Notes: generated by a model from the letters alone, not told the origin. DNA of 64,000 bases from Candidatus Metaruminococcus caecorum (GCA_904420045.1 CAJFTY010000028.1:1-64000), one strand, 5' to 3'. Numbered from the stretch's first letter, positions 16,122 through 25,175 are shown. Numbers and translations are program-made.

Positions 16122-16928
16122 ATGGTTCTCCTTATGATGGTGAAACTGATTGCAGCCGACATGGACGGCACTCTTTTAGACAGCAACAAACAATTGTCTC
16201 CCCGCCTGTTTCCTTTGCTCAAAACGCTTCATCAAAAGGGCGTCCGTTTTGCGGTGGCCAGCGGACGGCAATATTACACCCTGCTGGAACAGTTTCAGGA
16301 GATCCAAGATCAAATTACATTCATCAGCGAAAACGGCGCCATGGTGATGGAAAAGGGCGTCAGCCTCTACCTGGACCGCATTGATCCCCAGTCGGTGTCC
16401 CGCCATGTGGAGATGATCCGAAACATTTCCGGGGCTTACCCTGTGCTGTGCGGTGCGAAATCCGCCTATTATGAAAACAGCGATCCGATCTTTCTGGATA
16501 ATTTTGAGATGTACTACGCCCGGACGCAGAAACTAGACGATGTACTGGACGCCCTGCATGAGGATACCATCTTTAAAATCGCAGTTTTTGACGAAAAGGG
16601 CGCCGAGGGAAACACCTACGTGAAGCTCCAGCAGTCCGGCGAAGGTCTCGAAGTGATCCTGTCCGGCCTGTACTGGGTGGACTTGATGAATCCGGGTGTC
16701 AACAAGGGCAAAGCCCTTACCACCCTACAAAAGGCCTACGGGATTTCGCCGGAGGAAACCATGGCTTTCGGCGATTACCTCAACGACGTGGAGATGATGG
16801 AAGCTTGCTTTCACAGCTACGCTATGGCAAACGCCCATCCAAAGCTTAAGGAGCTCTGCCGGTTTGAGGCCGCGTCCAACGATGAGGACGGCGTGGTCCA
16901 GGCGATTGCGGATTATTTCAAGCTGTAA
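16122..16928 (+). CDS. HAD-superfamily phosphatase, Cof type
   Basis: The protein has up to 268 residues. HAD motif I is DMDGTLLD near residue 15, motif II SGRQYYT, motif III lysine in NKGKAL, and motif IV GDYLNDVEMM. The large cap inserted between motifs II and III marks the Cof/YidA class, which dephosphorylates sugar phosphates, FMN or similar small metabolites. Several ATGs are close together (16122, 16134, 16137). AGAAAGG at 16114-16120 suits 16134 or 16137 better by distance, so the true start may be MMVKLIAADMDG. A YbaK gene follows at 16 bases. Confidence 0.88.
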   Translation: MVLLMMVKLIAADMDGTLLDSNKQLSPRLFPLLKTLHQKGVRFAVASGRQYYTLLEQFQEIQDQITFISENGAMVMEKGVSLYLDRIDPQSVSRHVEMIRNISGAYPVLCGAKSAYYENSDPIFLDNFEMYYARTQKLDDVLDALHEDTIFKIAVFDEKGAEGNTYVKLQQSGEGLEVILSGLYWVDLMNPGVNKGKALTTLQKAYGISPEETMAFGDYLNDVEMMEACFHSYAMANAHPKLKELCRFEAASNDEDGVVQAIADYFKL

Positions 16929-16944
16929 GGAGGCGCAGTCCCAT

Positions 16945-17427
16945 ATGGGAAAAGAGGTCAAAACCAATGCCATGCGGCTGCTGGACAGGCTTAACATCCC
17001 CTATTCCATCAACCTGTACGATTGCAAGGAGTTTATCGACGGGAGCTCCATCGCCCGGCAACTGGGACAGCCGCCGGAACGCTCGTTTAAAACACTGGTG
17101 GCCCAGGGAAAAAGCGGCGGGTACTTTGTATTCGCTCTTCCGGTGGGCCGGGAGCTGGACTTGAAAAAAGCTGCCGCATCCGTAGGGGAAAAATCCGTCT
17201 CCCTGATCCCGGTCAAGGAGATTAACCGGGTTACCGGGTATATCCGGGGCGGCTGTACCCCGCTGGGGATGAAAAAAGCCTTTCCAACCGTGGTGGATCA
17301 AAGCGCTGCGGATTTTGACCAGATCATCATCAGCGGCGGCCGGATCGGCGCACAGATCCTGCTGGCTCCCGGCGATCTCTTAAAGGCGGCAAACGCAGTT
17401 TACGCGGACCTTGCCCTGAACGAATAA
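16945..17427 (+). CDS. ybaK: Cys-tRNA(Pro)/Cys-tRNA deacylase, YbaK/EbsC type
   Basis: The protein has 160 residues. It should hydrolyse cysteine wrongly attached to tRNA(Pro), protecting translation. The conserved lysine in FKTLVAQG (residue ~45), the glycine-rich GYIRGGCTPLGMKK loop and the ISGGRIGAQILL strand are typical of the YbaK domain. I chose the ATG at 16945 because AAGGAGGCG lies just before it; the frame is open further upstream but overlaps the previous gene. It ends at a very long terminator. Confidence 0.9.
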   Translation: MGKEVKTNAMRLLDRLNIPYSINLYDCKEFIDGSSIARQLGQPPERSFKTLVAQGKSGGYFVFALPVGRELDLKKAAASVGEKSVSLIPVKEINRVTGYIRGGCTPLGMKKAFPTVVDQSAADFDQIIISGGRIGAQILLAPGDLLKAANAVYADLALNE

Positions 17428-17428
17428 C

Positions 17429-17474
17429 CATACCAAAAGATCCCATGGCGTTTGCCATGGGATCTTTTGGTATG
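17429..17474. terminator. 21-bp bidirectional terminator
   Basis: The arms 17429-17449 and 17454-17474 are perfect complements with a GTTT loop. A- and T-runs lie within the stem. Converging genes on both sides share it. Confidence 0.9.
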
Positions 17475-17488
17475 CAGTATCATTCCGG

Positions 17489-18427
17489 TTATTTGATGTA
17501 TTTTTCTACAAACGACTTGATGCTGGCCTCGTTTTTGCGGTCGAATTCCTCGTCGCAGGCCCGAAGTTCCCAAGTCTCTTCATGGACGATGCTGTTGTTG
17601 GGCTGTACGGCTTTGTACTCGCCTAGGGCTTCCAGCTCCAAAAACAGTTCTTTGGTATAGGTTTCAAACGAGCAGCCGTGGTCGGGATACTGTCCGTCCA
17701 TCTTGTGAGTAAACCGCTTGGTGAACACCTGGCCCCGGTTGAGATAGGAGGCGTAGCCATCCTCCAGGTTCAGACCAATCTTAATGGCCACATCCGCGTT
17801 TTCATCCTGTTTCAGCGTCGTAAACTCCTTGCCCCAGAACAGGCGGTCGTCGCTCATGTCCGTGTAGGACCACAGCACTAAGTTCCGGTTGGAAAGCAGT
17901 CCGGTGGGACGCTGAGGCTGAGGAATGATCTCCACCCCGCCGGGAGCCAGAACGGACAGCGCCCAAGGGCCAAAGGTTTTTTCCTTGTCGCTGATGTTGA
18001 TCACGTCGTGAGAAACCTTGACAAGGGCCTTGTCCGGCTCCATTTCAATTTTCATGATTTTCTGCACGCCGTTTTCCACCTCGGGAACCGAGCGGAGAAT
18101 GACGCCCTTGGGGGTATACTCCACATCCACGGGGTGATTGTCGGGATAGGTGGTCTCGGGTGTGGATTCCTCGGACACCCACAGGCGGTGGCCGCCGTAC
18201 AGGTAGGAAACGCTTCCTTTTCCGTAGTAGCTGTCCATCTCCGGACCAGACCAGTAATGCTGGCGTTTTAGATCCTCAAAAAAGACGTTTTCCTTGCCGT
18301 GCAAGGCAAAAAACACAACCCTCGGGCCCACATCCACAGTAACCAGCAGGCTGCAGATCCCGTTGTCGAGCTTAATGCATTTTCCATAGTTTTGGTATTC
18401 GGTCTTGGTAATTTCGATCAGGCTCAT
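17489..18427 (-). CDS. Hypothetical protein with galactose-mutarotase-like features
   Basis: The protein has 312 residues, mostly beta, with VDVGPRVVFFALHGKENVF near the N-terminus, YGGHRLWVSEE, then a strand-rich centre (LVKVSHDVINISDKE, GPWALSVLAPGG) and WGKEFTTLKQDE. This pattern resembles the aldose-1-epimerase/galactose mutarotase superfamily and DUF4380-like proteins. Histidine/glutamate catalytic residues of true mutarotases are not obvious to me, so I do not assign an activity. The start has GGAGGAACTGCT in front. It stands alone between a long terminator and the tmcAL gene. Confidence 0.7.
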   Translation of the reverse strand: MSLIEITKTEYQNYGKCIKLDNGICSLLVTVDVGPRVVFFALHGKENVFFEDLKRQHYWSGPEMDSYYGKGSVSYLYGGHRLWVSEESTPETTYPDNHPVDVEYTPKGVILRSVPEVENGVQKIMKIEMEPDKALVKVSHDVINISDKEKTFGPWALSVLAPGGVEIIPQPQRPTGLLSNRNLVLWSYTDMSDDRLFWGKEFTTLKQDENADVAIKIGLNLEDGYASYLNRGQVFTKRFTHKMDGQYPDHGCSFETYTKELFLELEALGEYKAVQPNNSIVHEETWELRACDEEFDRKNEASIKSFVEKYIK

Positions 18428-18545
18428 AGCAGTTCCTCCATGACAGCGGCGTCAATCAGCCGTATTCTTTTTGAAAACGGTTCTATTATAGCAGATTTAA
18501 ACGGAAACCGCAATGCAAAATCCGGATATTCATAGGCAAAAATAC

Positions 18546-19739
18546 CTAATCCTCCAGCACCACAGAAGGAGTGGTGAAATCCTCTCCGCAGGGACCCCGG
18601 TTTTTCCGGCACAGAGCATATACATCGGTAGCCCGCCGGTCGACTTCCATGATCCTGCCCCCCGCCTCGCACAGCTTTGCAAACGCCGTACCAAAGGGAA
18701 GCTTCGCGGTGTCCCGCATGCGCTTTAAGATTTCCATTCCCCGGCGGTTCATTCCCAGCACCCGCAGGCAGGCGGGAGACAGAACCGTGTCCTCTTTTGT
18801 GATCCCAAGCAGGGAACACAAAGCGATCCGGCGCAGCCGAGACAGGGTGTAACGCCGCGTTTTTGTGAGAGTGTAGAATTCCAAAAGGCTCCCCGCCTGC
18901 CGGGAAGCTTGGTACAGCCGGTTTTGCAGTCCCTCGGTCACGTCGGGGAGCTCGAAAAAATCCTCCTTTTCCCGCATGCGCAGGGAGTACAGCACCGCTG
19001 TTTCCAGCGCGTCCCGATTGATTTTGTTTTCTTCGTCCCTCAGCCGCTGCTGGTACACCGGCCAGGCGGATTCGGGAACGCAGGATAAAAACTCGTTCGT
19101 CCTTCCCTGCTCCAAAAGCTGGCGGAGATAGGTGGCGCTGGCAAACTCCCCCGCCGCCCCGCAGGAGTCGTGCTCCGCGCCGTGCCGGCGAACAGTCTGT
19201 GGCGTGATGGCCGATCCCGACCGGATTAGCGCCTTTAAATACTCCACCCCCAGGGTGTTGTTGGGAGAACGAAGCACCTGTCCAGCCTGGGGGCCAAGCT
19301 CCTGCTCCACCAGGGCCTGGCGGGCGGCGGCGTGGTTTTCCCCGGACTTGAGCCGCTTTTTTAACCGCTCGGAGCCGTCCAGCAGCTCGCACAGCTTGGC
19401 CACCGCCATCAATTCGTCAATGCTGCCGCTTTCGCTGCCAAAGTGCAGCGTATTAACGCATCCCATGGCTTCAAATACTGACGCTGCTCCCGAAGCAAAC
19501 CGCTCCGCTGAGGATAAGGCGTACACGGTGGGAAGCTCGATCACCAAATCACACCCAGACAAAAGGGCCGCTTTTGCCCGGTCCCATTTGGAAAAGCAGG
19601 CGATGTCACCGCGCTGCAAAAAACTACCGCTCATAACGGCGGCGATGTGGGTGGCACCCGCAGCGCGGGCCTGCTCAATTTGATAGCGGTGTCCATTGTG
19701 GAAGGGATTGTACTCGCAGATGATGCCGCAGATGTTCAT
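18546..19739 (-). CDS. tmcAL: tRNA(Met) cytidine acetate ligase TmcAL
   Basis: The protein has 397 residues. It makes N4-acetylcytidine at the wobble position of elongator tRNA(Met), using acetate and ATP. The N-terminal nucleotidyltransferase motif GIICEYNPFHNGH (HxGH type) is complete, followed by MSGSFLQRGD and LVIELPTVYALSSAERFA, all characteristic of this family (formerly YlbM/DUF795). Length is normal (~400). The acetate kinase gene lies divergently upstream, an attractive link with acetate, but co-regulation is not shown. Confidence 0.93.
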   Translation of the reverse strand: MNICGIICEYNPFHNGHRYQIEQARAAGATHIAAVMSGSFLQRGDIACFSKWDRAKAALLSGCDLVIELPTVYALSSAERFASGAASVFEAMGCVNTLHFGSESGSIDELMAVAKLCELLDGSERLKKRLKSGENHAAARQALVEQELGPQAGQVLRSPNNTLGVEYLKALIRSGSAITPQTVRRHGAEHDSCGAAGEFASATYLRQLLEQGRTNEFLSCVPESAWPVYQQRLRDEENKINRDALETAVLYSLRMREKEDFFELPDVTEGLQNRLYQASRQAGSLLEFYTLTKTRRYTLSRLRRIALCSLLGITKEDTVLSPACLRVLGMNRRGMEILKRMRDTAKLPFGTAFAKLCEAGGRIMEVDRRATDVYALCRKNRGPCGEDFTTPSVVLED

Positions 19740-20069
19740 TGGATCACGCTCCTTTCCCGGGAAATAGGCTGAAGAGCTAAGTTTTATGCAACAGGCCCTT
19801 GAATTTTAATCATAAATGGTCTAAACTATAAATAATAGTCAAACAGCGTGAAGGCTATTATTTGGCCATACGGCCGATCCTTCAGCCGTGGCCATTGAAA
19901 TCTAGATTTATTTATTGCATAGCAATAAATAATAGACTGTAAAAAGGGAATTTCTGCTGATTTTATTGTATCATTTCCCTTGGGAAAGTCAATGTTTTAC
20001 AAGAGAAAACGAATGAACCGGCTTGCGGGAACAGTTTCCGCCGGCCGCGAAAGGGGACGCAAACAACAA
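19740..20069. other. 330-bp structured AT-rich intergenic region between tmcAL and ackA
   Basis: No gene is seen. It contains several inverted repeats: AAATAATAG (19830-19838) with CTATTATTT (19855-19863); TTATTTATTGC (19908-19918) with its complement (19922-19932); and a TGGCC..CGGC/GCCG..GGCCA stem (about 19863-19893). ATAAATAATAG occurs twice as a direct repeat, about 98 bases apart. It may be a remnant of a small mobile repeat or a regulatory leader. Confidence 0.6.
19908..19932. repeat. 11-bp inverted repeat
   Basis: TTATTTATTGC and GCAATAAATAA flank ATA; see the intergenic entry. Confidence 0.7.
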
Positions 20070-21275
20070 ATGAAAATCTTAGTCATCAACGCGGGCAGCT
20101 CCTCCCTGAAATATCAGCTGATTGATATGCGGGATGAAAGCGTCATCGCCAAAGGCGTGTGCGAACGCATCGGCGACGGAGGAAAAATCAAGCACAAGAC
20201 GGCGGACGGCCGGGAATATGTGGAAGAGGTGGACTTTCCCACCCACACCGAGGCCTTTGAAAAACTGGTGGAGGTTTTATCCACCGGGGAATACGCCGTG
20301 GTGCAGTCTATGAGCGAAATCAGCGCGGTGGGCCATCGGATTGTCCAAGGCGCGGAGTATTTCTCCGAAAGCGTGCTGGTCACCGATGAGGTGCTTTCTA
20401 CCATTGAAAATATCTCCGACCTGGCTCCGCTGCACAACCCCGCCCATGTCAAGGCTATCCGCGCCTGCCAGAAAGTGTTCGGCAAAGAGGTTCCCGAAGT
20501 GGTGGTGTTCGACACGGCGTTTCATCAGACGATGCCGCCCCGGGCATACATGTTCGGTCTCCCCTACGACTACTATGAAAAATACAACGTGCGTAAATAT
20601 GGTTTCCACGGCACCTCCCACCGTTTTGTCAGCGCGCGTTTGGGCGAACTGATCGGTAAGAACATCAAGGATCTGAAAATCATCACCTGCCACCTGGGCA
20701 ACGGTTCTTCCATCTGCGCGGTCAATGGCGGGCAGTCGGTAGACACCTCCATGGGCTTTACCCCCCTGGACGGTTTGATGATGGGTACCCGCAGCGGCAG
20801 CGTGGATCCCTCGGCGGTGCTGTACATTATGGAAAAAGAGGGCTTCACCCCCAAAGAGATGAGCGACGTGCTCAACAAAAAATCCGGTAACCTCGGGATC
20901 TCCCGAATCTCCAGCGACGACCGTGATCTGCGTAAGGCTGCGGCAGAGGGGAACCCTATGGCGAGCCTGGCGGGTGAGATGTTCCGCTATCAGATCAAAC
21001 GGTATATCGGCGCGTATGCCGCGGCCATGGGCGGTTTGGACGCCTTGGTGTTCACCGGCGGCATTGGTGAGAACTCCTACTCCCTGCGGGAAGCGGTCTG
21101 CGACCACATGGAGTTTTTAGGGATCGAATTTGATAAGGCCAAAAACGAAGGCGTACGGGGCGAGGAGTTGGAGATCTCCAAGCTCAGCTCCAAGGTAAAG
21201 GTCTGGATCGTTCCCACCAACGAGGAGCTTTTGATCGCCCGGGACACCTTGGCGATCATTAAGCGGATTCAGTAG
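20070..21275 (+). CDS. ackA: Acetate kinase
   Basis: The protein has 401 residues. It interconverts acetyl phosphate and acetate with ATP, the energy-yielding end of acetate fermentation. Motifs: INAGSSSLKYQ at the N-terminus, GHRIVQGAEYF, the catalytic aspartate in FDTAFHQTMP, HLGNGSS, GTRSGSVDPS, and FTGGIGENS near the C-terminus. I chose the ATG at 20070, where MKILVINAG begins and AAAGGGG stands upstream; the frame is open to 19980, but those residues are not part of the family. No pta gene is adjacent. Confidence 0.97.
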   Translation: MKILVINAGSSSLKYQLIDMRDESVIAKGVCERIGDGGKIKHKTADGREYVEEVDFPTHTEAFEKLVEVLSTGEYAVVQSMSEISAVGHRIVQGAEYFSESVLVTDEVLSTIENISDLAPLHNPAHVKAIRACQKVFGKEVPEVVVFDTAFHQTMPPRAYMFGLPYDYYEKYNVRKYGFHGTSHRFVSARLGELIGKNIKDLKIITCHLGNGSSICAVNGGQSVDTSMGFTPLDGLMMGTRSGSVDPSAVLYIMEKEGFTPKEMSDVLNKKSGNLGISRISSDDRDLRKAAAEGNPMASLAGEMFRYQIKRYIGAYAAAMGGLDALVFTGGIGENSYSLREAVCDHMEFLGIEFDKAKNEGVRGEELEISKLSSKVKVWIVPTNEELLIARDTLAIIKRIQ

Positions 21276-21280
21276 CATTC

Positions 21281-21315
21281 AAAAAAGAGTCCCCAAAAAA
21301 TGGGGACTCTTTTTT
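21281..21315. terminator. Bidirectional terminator between ackA and the coat-like gene
   Basis: AAAAAAGAGTCCCC (21281-21294) and GGGGACTCTTTTTT (21302-21315) pair perfectly. Confidence 0.92.
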
Positions 21316-21338
21316 AATATTTTGTTCTATTTAAAAAC

Positions 21339-21635
21339 TTAGTTAGAAGCGTTCTGAGCGGGGTTGGAATTCGTATATTTTTGTTTCGCCTGATCCACTT
21401 TCTGCTGTTCAGCGGCCTCCACCTGGTACCAGCCTCGTTTTTGCATCTCGCTGAAGATTTCCTGCTGAATCTGATGCTCCTCGTTGAGGATGTTCATAAA
21501 TTCGTCCCGAACCGCGGGATGCGCGCACTCGCTGGCGAAGGCGTTGTAATCGCCGGTTAAAAATTTCTGCGTGGACAACGCATCATTGAGCATTTCTTTG
21601 TCGTCAAACGACTGGGTATTGATTTTTACTTCCAT
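21339..21635 (-). CDS. CotF-family spore coat-like protein
   Basis: The protein has 98 residues. It contains the ferritin-like helical CotF pattern: DDKEMLNDALSTQKF, then YNAFASECAHPAVRDEFMNI split over the second helix, and LNEEHQIQQEIFSEMQKRGWY. Proteins of this type are found in spore coats of Bacillus and in many sporulating Clostridia, where they are abundant small helical proteins. The C-terminus is Gln/Asn-rich. GGAAGGAAT precedes the ATG. The next gene on the strand is a shorter relative. Confidence 0.85.
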   Translation of the reverse strand: MEVKINTQSFDDKEMLNDALSTQKFLTGDYNAFASECAHPAVRDEFMNILNEEHQIQQEIFSEMQKRGWYQVEAAEQQKVDQAKQKYTNSNPAQNASN

Positions 21636-21674
21636 GTTTATTCCTTCCTTTTCTCAATGTGTAAAGGCGGTGCG

Positions 21675-21860
21675 CTAGCCCAATTGGCTGAGCAGGCGGG
21701 TGTAGTGGTTCTGGTGCTTGGCCGCGATCTGTTCGCATTTTGTCTTGAGCTGAGGGTCGCTCATAGACTGCGCGTACATTTTGTACTTTTTAATCATAGT
21801 TTCTTCTTTGCTCAGCTGGTCGGAAATTGCACTGAGCTCTTTGGAAGTCAGTTCTGCCAT
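21675..21860 (-). CDS. Short coat-like helical protein
   Basis: The protein has 61 residues from the ATG at 21860 (MAELTSKELSAI), chosen because GGAGGAATC lies in front; an upstream in-frame extension has no RBS. It is helical and charged, with KYKMYAQSMSDPQLK and AAKHQNHYTRLLSQLG. The layout (SDPQLK, then a helix ending in HxxHxxxLL) is like small CotF-related coat proteins. It lies 39 bases upstream of the CotF gene on the same strand, so the two are probably one operon expressed in sporulation. Confidence 0.75.
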   Translation of the reverse strand: MAELTSKELSAISDQLSKEETMIKKYKMYAQSMSDPQLKTKCEQIAAKHQNHYTRLLSQLG

Positions 21861-21984
21861 TTTGATTCCTCCGTTTCGTATAGGCGCTGGTTTCGTTATC
21901 CCGAAAGCTGTGCGCCGCGGTGCTTCCGGCTTCAAATATAGTATGGCAGAACGTTGAAAAACTTATGCACCCTGAATAGACAAA

Positions 21985-22020
21985 ACAAATGCTCCCGGAA
22001 TGAATTCCGGGAGCATTTGT
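21985..22020. terminator. Bidirectional terminator
   Basis: A 16-bp perfect stem (21985-22000 with 22005-22020) and a TGAA loop follow the stop of the lipoprotein gene on the minus strand. Confidence 0.9.
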
Positions 22021-22027
22021 TTAATCG

Positions 22028-22834
22028 TTAATTCTGCGTGACCGAACTGCCGCCTGTCGCATCAATCGCGTTCTCAATGTCCATTCCCTCGGGAACTTCC
22101 ACCTGAATGTCCTTACCAATGGAATGGAGAATCAAATCAATTTTCATTTCCATTTCCATTGTCTGTTCCTGAGCGGACACCGCGGCCTTTACCTCCACTG
22201 TTTCGGAGAGCAGGTTGCCCTTCTGATCCAGCTCCGCGGTGATGTTCATCGTATCAAACTTATAGTTCACGTCTGAAGTGCCCAGGCCCTCTGTCATTTG
22301 ATTCATAAGTTCCTTCATGGAATCGGTAAGCTGATTCCCGTCGAGTTCAATGGTCAGGGTCTGCTTACCGTCTTTTTTCTCCACCTTCTGAACCTTTGGC
22401 TTAATATCCCCCAGCTTCATCTTCCCCATCATGTTGGAATACTGGTCAAGCTGCTGGGTATTTTCACTGGTTAAAGCCTGTTTTTGAGTAACGCCGGCCG
22501 CGGTCATATACAAATTGGTTCCATCCGCATACATCAGCGTGTCCACTGACTGGCCTAGAAGCTCCATCTTCATCACGCCGGACAGCTTGTTTTTCTCTTC
22601 TCCGCCGGACGCTTTTAAATCCATATTCATTTTGACGTTCTGTTCCTGACCTGATAAAGAAACCTTCATGTCCATGTTCATCGTCATATCAATGCCATGG
22701 GTATCAAAGGATTCCTGGGATTTTTGATTCGCTTGGTCAAACAGTTCGGCGGCCGACGCCTTTGTGCAGGATGTCAGCGACAGGCCCATTGCGATGGCGC
22801 ACAGCAACGCGCCGACTTTTAATCTTGTTTTCAT
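22028..22834 (-). CDS. Lipoprotein, DUF6612-like
   Basis: The protein has 268 residues from the ATG at 22834 (MKTRLKVGALLC). A signal peptide ends in the lipobox LTSC, so the protein is a membrane-anchored lipoprotein. The mature part is a repetitive beta structure rich in Met, Asp and Lys (MTMNMDMKVSL, VKMNMDLKAS, GVMKMELLG, LMYADGTNLYM), as in DUF6612/LppX-like barrels thought to hold hydrophobic ligands. The function is not known. GGAGAGAATG gives the RBS. An earlier in-frame start would put 65 residues in front that look like intergenic sequence. Confidence 0.8.
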   Translation of the reverse strand: MKTRLKVGALLCAIAMGLSLTSCTKASAAELFDQANQKSQESFDTHGIDMTMNMDMKVSLSGQEQNVKMNMDLKASGGEEKNKLSGVMKMELLGQSVDTLMYADGTNLYMTAAGVTQKQALTSENTQQLDQYSNMMGKMKLGDIKPKVQKVEKKDGKQTLTIELDGNQLTDSMKELMNQMTEGLGTSDVNYKFDTMNITAELDQKGNLLSETVEVKAAVSAQEQTMEMEMKIDLILHSIGKDIQVEVPEGMDIENAIDATGGSSVTQN

Positions 22835-22903
22835 AACATTCTCTCCTTTTCTTTCTTGGAATACCGGATTCCAAGTTCCCCTAACAAGGCAAGTATAACA
22901 AAA

Positions 22904-22936
22904 AAAACGCGAAAAATCAATTGTTTTTCGCGTTTT
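22904..22936 (-). terminator. Terminator after citrate synthase
   Basis: AAAACGCGAAAAA and TTTTTCGCGTTTT (22904-22916, 22924-22936) pair just after the stop of the citrate synthase gene on the minus strand. Confidence 0.85.
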
Positions 22937-22952
22937 CTTCACAATTATGTCG

Positions 22953-24320
22953 TTAACGGTCGGCAAGAGGCCGATATGCCTGATGCTTGGACACGCTTTT
23001 ATATGCAGGGCGGATGATCTTTCCGGCATTCATAAGCTCCTCAATACGGTGGGCGCTCCAGCCGGAGATCCGGGCGATGGCAAAAATCGGCGTAAACAGC
23101 TCAGAAGGAAGCCCCAGCATATGATACACAAAGCCGCTGTAAAAGTCTACGTTGGCGGACACGCCCTTGTAGATTTTACGCTCCTGCGAAATCACCTGGG
23201 GCGCTAGGCGCTCCACCATCGAATACAGCTGAAATTCCTTGGTCATACCCTTTTCCTCGGACAGAGAACGGACAAACTTTTTAAAGATGTTGGCTCGGGG
23301 ATCGGACAGCGAGTACACCGCGTGGCCCATACCGTAAATCAGACCCGCTTTGTCAAACGCCTCTTTGTGGAGGAGCCGTTTCAGATAGTTTTCCACCTCT
23401 TCCTCATCTTCCCAGTCCTGGATCGTTGCTTTCATGTCGTCAAACATCTGCATCACCTTGATGTTGGCTCCGCCGTGTTTAGGGCCCTTGAGTGATCCAA
23501 GAGAAGCCGCCACTGTGGAATACGTATCCGTTCCCGAAGAGGACACCACATGGGTGGTAAAGGTAGAGTTGTTTCCTCCGCCGTGCTCGGCGTGGAGCAC
23601 CAAGGCAATATCCAGGATCCGGGCCTCCAGCTCGGTGTAGGAGCTGTCCGGCCGAAGGATATGTAAAATATTCTCCGCGGTGGAAAGTTCCGGCTGGGGC
23701 TGGTGGATAAACAGGCTCTGCCCGTCATGGTAGTGGCGGTAAGCCTGATATCCGTATACCGACAGCAGCGGGAACAGGGCGATCAGCTGCAAACATTGCC
23801 GCAGCACGTTGGGAATGGAAATATCGTTGGCCCTTTCGTCGTAAGAATACAGCGTCAGCACGCTGCGGGCCAATGTGTTCATCATGTCCGAGCTGGGCGC
23901 TTTCATGATGATATCCCGCACAAAGCTGGTGGGAAGCGTCCGATAGTGGGACAATAAAGCGGAAAATTCCTCCAGCTGCTGTTTGTTGGGGAGCTCCCCG
24001 AACAGCAACAGGTAGGTGACTTCTTCAAATCCAAAGCGTTTTTCCAGCACAAAGCCTTCCACAATCTGCTCGATGTCGATTCCCCGGTAAAACAGCTTGC
24101 CCTCGCAGGGGACCATTTCGCTGTCCACCACCGTGTAGGACCGGACTTCGGAAATTTCGGTCAGGCCCGCCAAAACACCCTTTCCGTTAATATCCCGCAG
24201 GCCCCGTTTGACCTCGTATTTGGAATAAAGCTCCTGGTTAATCATCCCGTTTTTTTCACACAGACCCGCCAAACTCTGAATCTTTGGCGTCACTTCCGAA
24301 TAGTTGATTTCGTCTGCCAT
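22953..24320 (-). CDS. gltA: Citrate synthase
   Basis: The protein has 455 residues. It condenses acetyl-CoA and oxaloacetate into citrate; in an anaerobe this feeds 2-oxoglutarate and glutamate synthesis. Motifs: LFYRGIDIEQI, LHAEHGGGNNSTF (the first catalytic histidine), GPKHGGANIKVMQ, and GMGHAVYSLSDPRA with the second histidine. YSGFVYHMLGLP and FAIARISGWSAHRIE near the end complete the signature. Length is typical of the longer clostridial type I form. It stands alone; no aconitase or isocitrate dehydrogenase is in the window. GGAGTCG precedes the ATG. Confidence 0.94.
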   Translation of the reverse strand: MADEINYSEVTPKIQSLAGLCEKNGMINQELYSKYEVKRGLRDINGKGVLAGLTEISEVRSYTVVDSEMVPCEGKLFYRGIDIEQIVEGFVLEKRFGFEEVTYLLLFGELPNKQQLEEFSALLSHYRTLPTSFVRDIIMKAPSSDMMNTLARSVLTLYSYDERANDISIPNVLRQCLQLIALFPLLSVYGYQAYRHYHDGQSLFIHQPQPELSTAENILHILRPDSSYTELEARILDIALVLHAEHGGGNNSTFTTHVVSSSGTDTYSTVAASLGSLKGPKHGGANIKVMQMFDDMKATIQDWEDEEEVENYLKRLLHKEAFDKAGLIYGMGHAVYSLSDPRANIFKKFVRSLSEEKGMTKEFQLYSMVERLAPQVISQERKIYKGVSANVDFYSGFVYHMLGLPSELFTPIFAIARISGWSAHRIEELMNAGKIIRPAYKSVSKHQAYRPLADR

Positions 24321-24512
24321 ACAATCGACTCCTTTTCTTTTTTCTTAACCGATGAATCGGCTGTCTGGTTGTAGTTTGTTTTTTACTGCTGTGCATACGC
24401 TAACAGTATGGCTTCCGTCGCTGTCCGCCGCCCCAAAAGGCGCAGCGGACAAGACAATCAGAAGCAATATGGAAAAAGCCTCGCTTTTTTCACCGAATTT
24501 ACTGCATACGGC

Positions 24513-25175
24513 TTAAACATGAAGCCTTTTTTTCATTTCATTGAGCATGTTTTTTCCTTCAAACACCAGCAGTGCCGCCAGAGAAATCACGCTCCCGGCC
24601 ACGCAGATCATGGAAGGATAGATCACATGCAGGCATTTGGTCAAGATAAACACCAGCGGAACAATCCCAAACACGCCGTCAAGCACAAAATAAATGGCGC
24701 ATTCGCTGAGCTTTAAATGGTTCACCTTGGCGATGACCGACATGGCCACCATGGCGGACATGCACAGAATGGGGATCACATAATCAATAGACCAGCCCCT
24801 CCATCCGGTGAGAAAATCCCACCCGGCAGCCAGCAGCGAAATCAGGACCACCTGATAGGTCATATTTTTCAACAGATTTTTTCTTTTAAACACCGCGGTA
24901 ATGATGGTCAGCCAGGCGCAGCCGATTCCCGCCACCACCATCAGCGACCAAATACCGCTTTGAGGAATCATCCAATTCACCGCCAACGACACCACGCCCG
25001 CGACGATGGACAAAAACAGTAAGATTTTAAAAAACAGGGAGTGCTGGCTGTACACCGTTGGGATGTCGGGAAACACCTCCCTCCCCGGCTCTCCGGGAAG
25101 CAACGGCCCCTGGCAGAGAGGACATTCCTCCTGTGGGCCCGCCACGGTCACTTTGCATTTTTCACAGCGTTTCAC
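24513..25175 (-). CDS. Zinc-ribbon membrane protein, DUF6320-like
   Basis: The protein has 220 residues. It starts with a zinc ribbon (CEKC, then CPLC about 14 residues later) and a proline-rich linker, followed by six hydrophobic segments between residues ~47 and 210 that should cross the membrane. The function is unknown. It is the last gene of a three-gene unit with a condensation-like acyltransferase and an esterase. The pairing of a membrane partner with an acyltransferase and a hydrolase hints at lipid or wall modification; this is inference from context. GGAGGGGAC precedes the ATG. Confidence 0.8.
   Translation of the reverse strand: MKRCEKCKVTVAGPQEECPLCQGPLLPGEPGREVFPDIPTVYSQHSLFFKILLFLSIVAGVVSLAVNWMIPQSGIWSLMVVAGIGCAWLTIITAVFKRKNLLKNMTYQVVLISLLAAGWDFLTGWRGWSIDYVIPILCMSAMVAMSVIAKVNHLKLSECAIYFVLDGVFGIVPLVFILTKCLHVIYPSMICVAGSVISLAALLVFEGKNMLNEMKKRLHV

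Noticed and set aside
18424..19392. A 322-codon minus-strand frame overlapping tmcAL
   Set aside because: Arg/Gly/Pro-rich shadow in a GC-rich gene; TmcAL motifs are in the other frame.
24321..24512. Imperfect TGTCCGC/GCGGACA stem after the DUF6320-like gene
   Set aside because: It has no U-tract and no second feature; I do not call a terminator.
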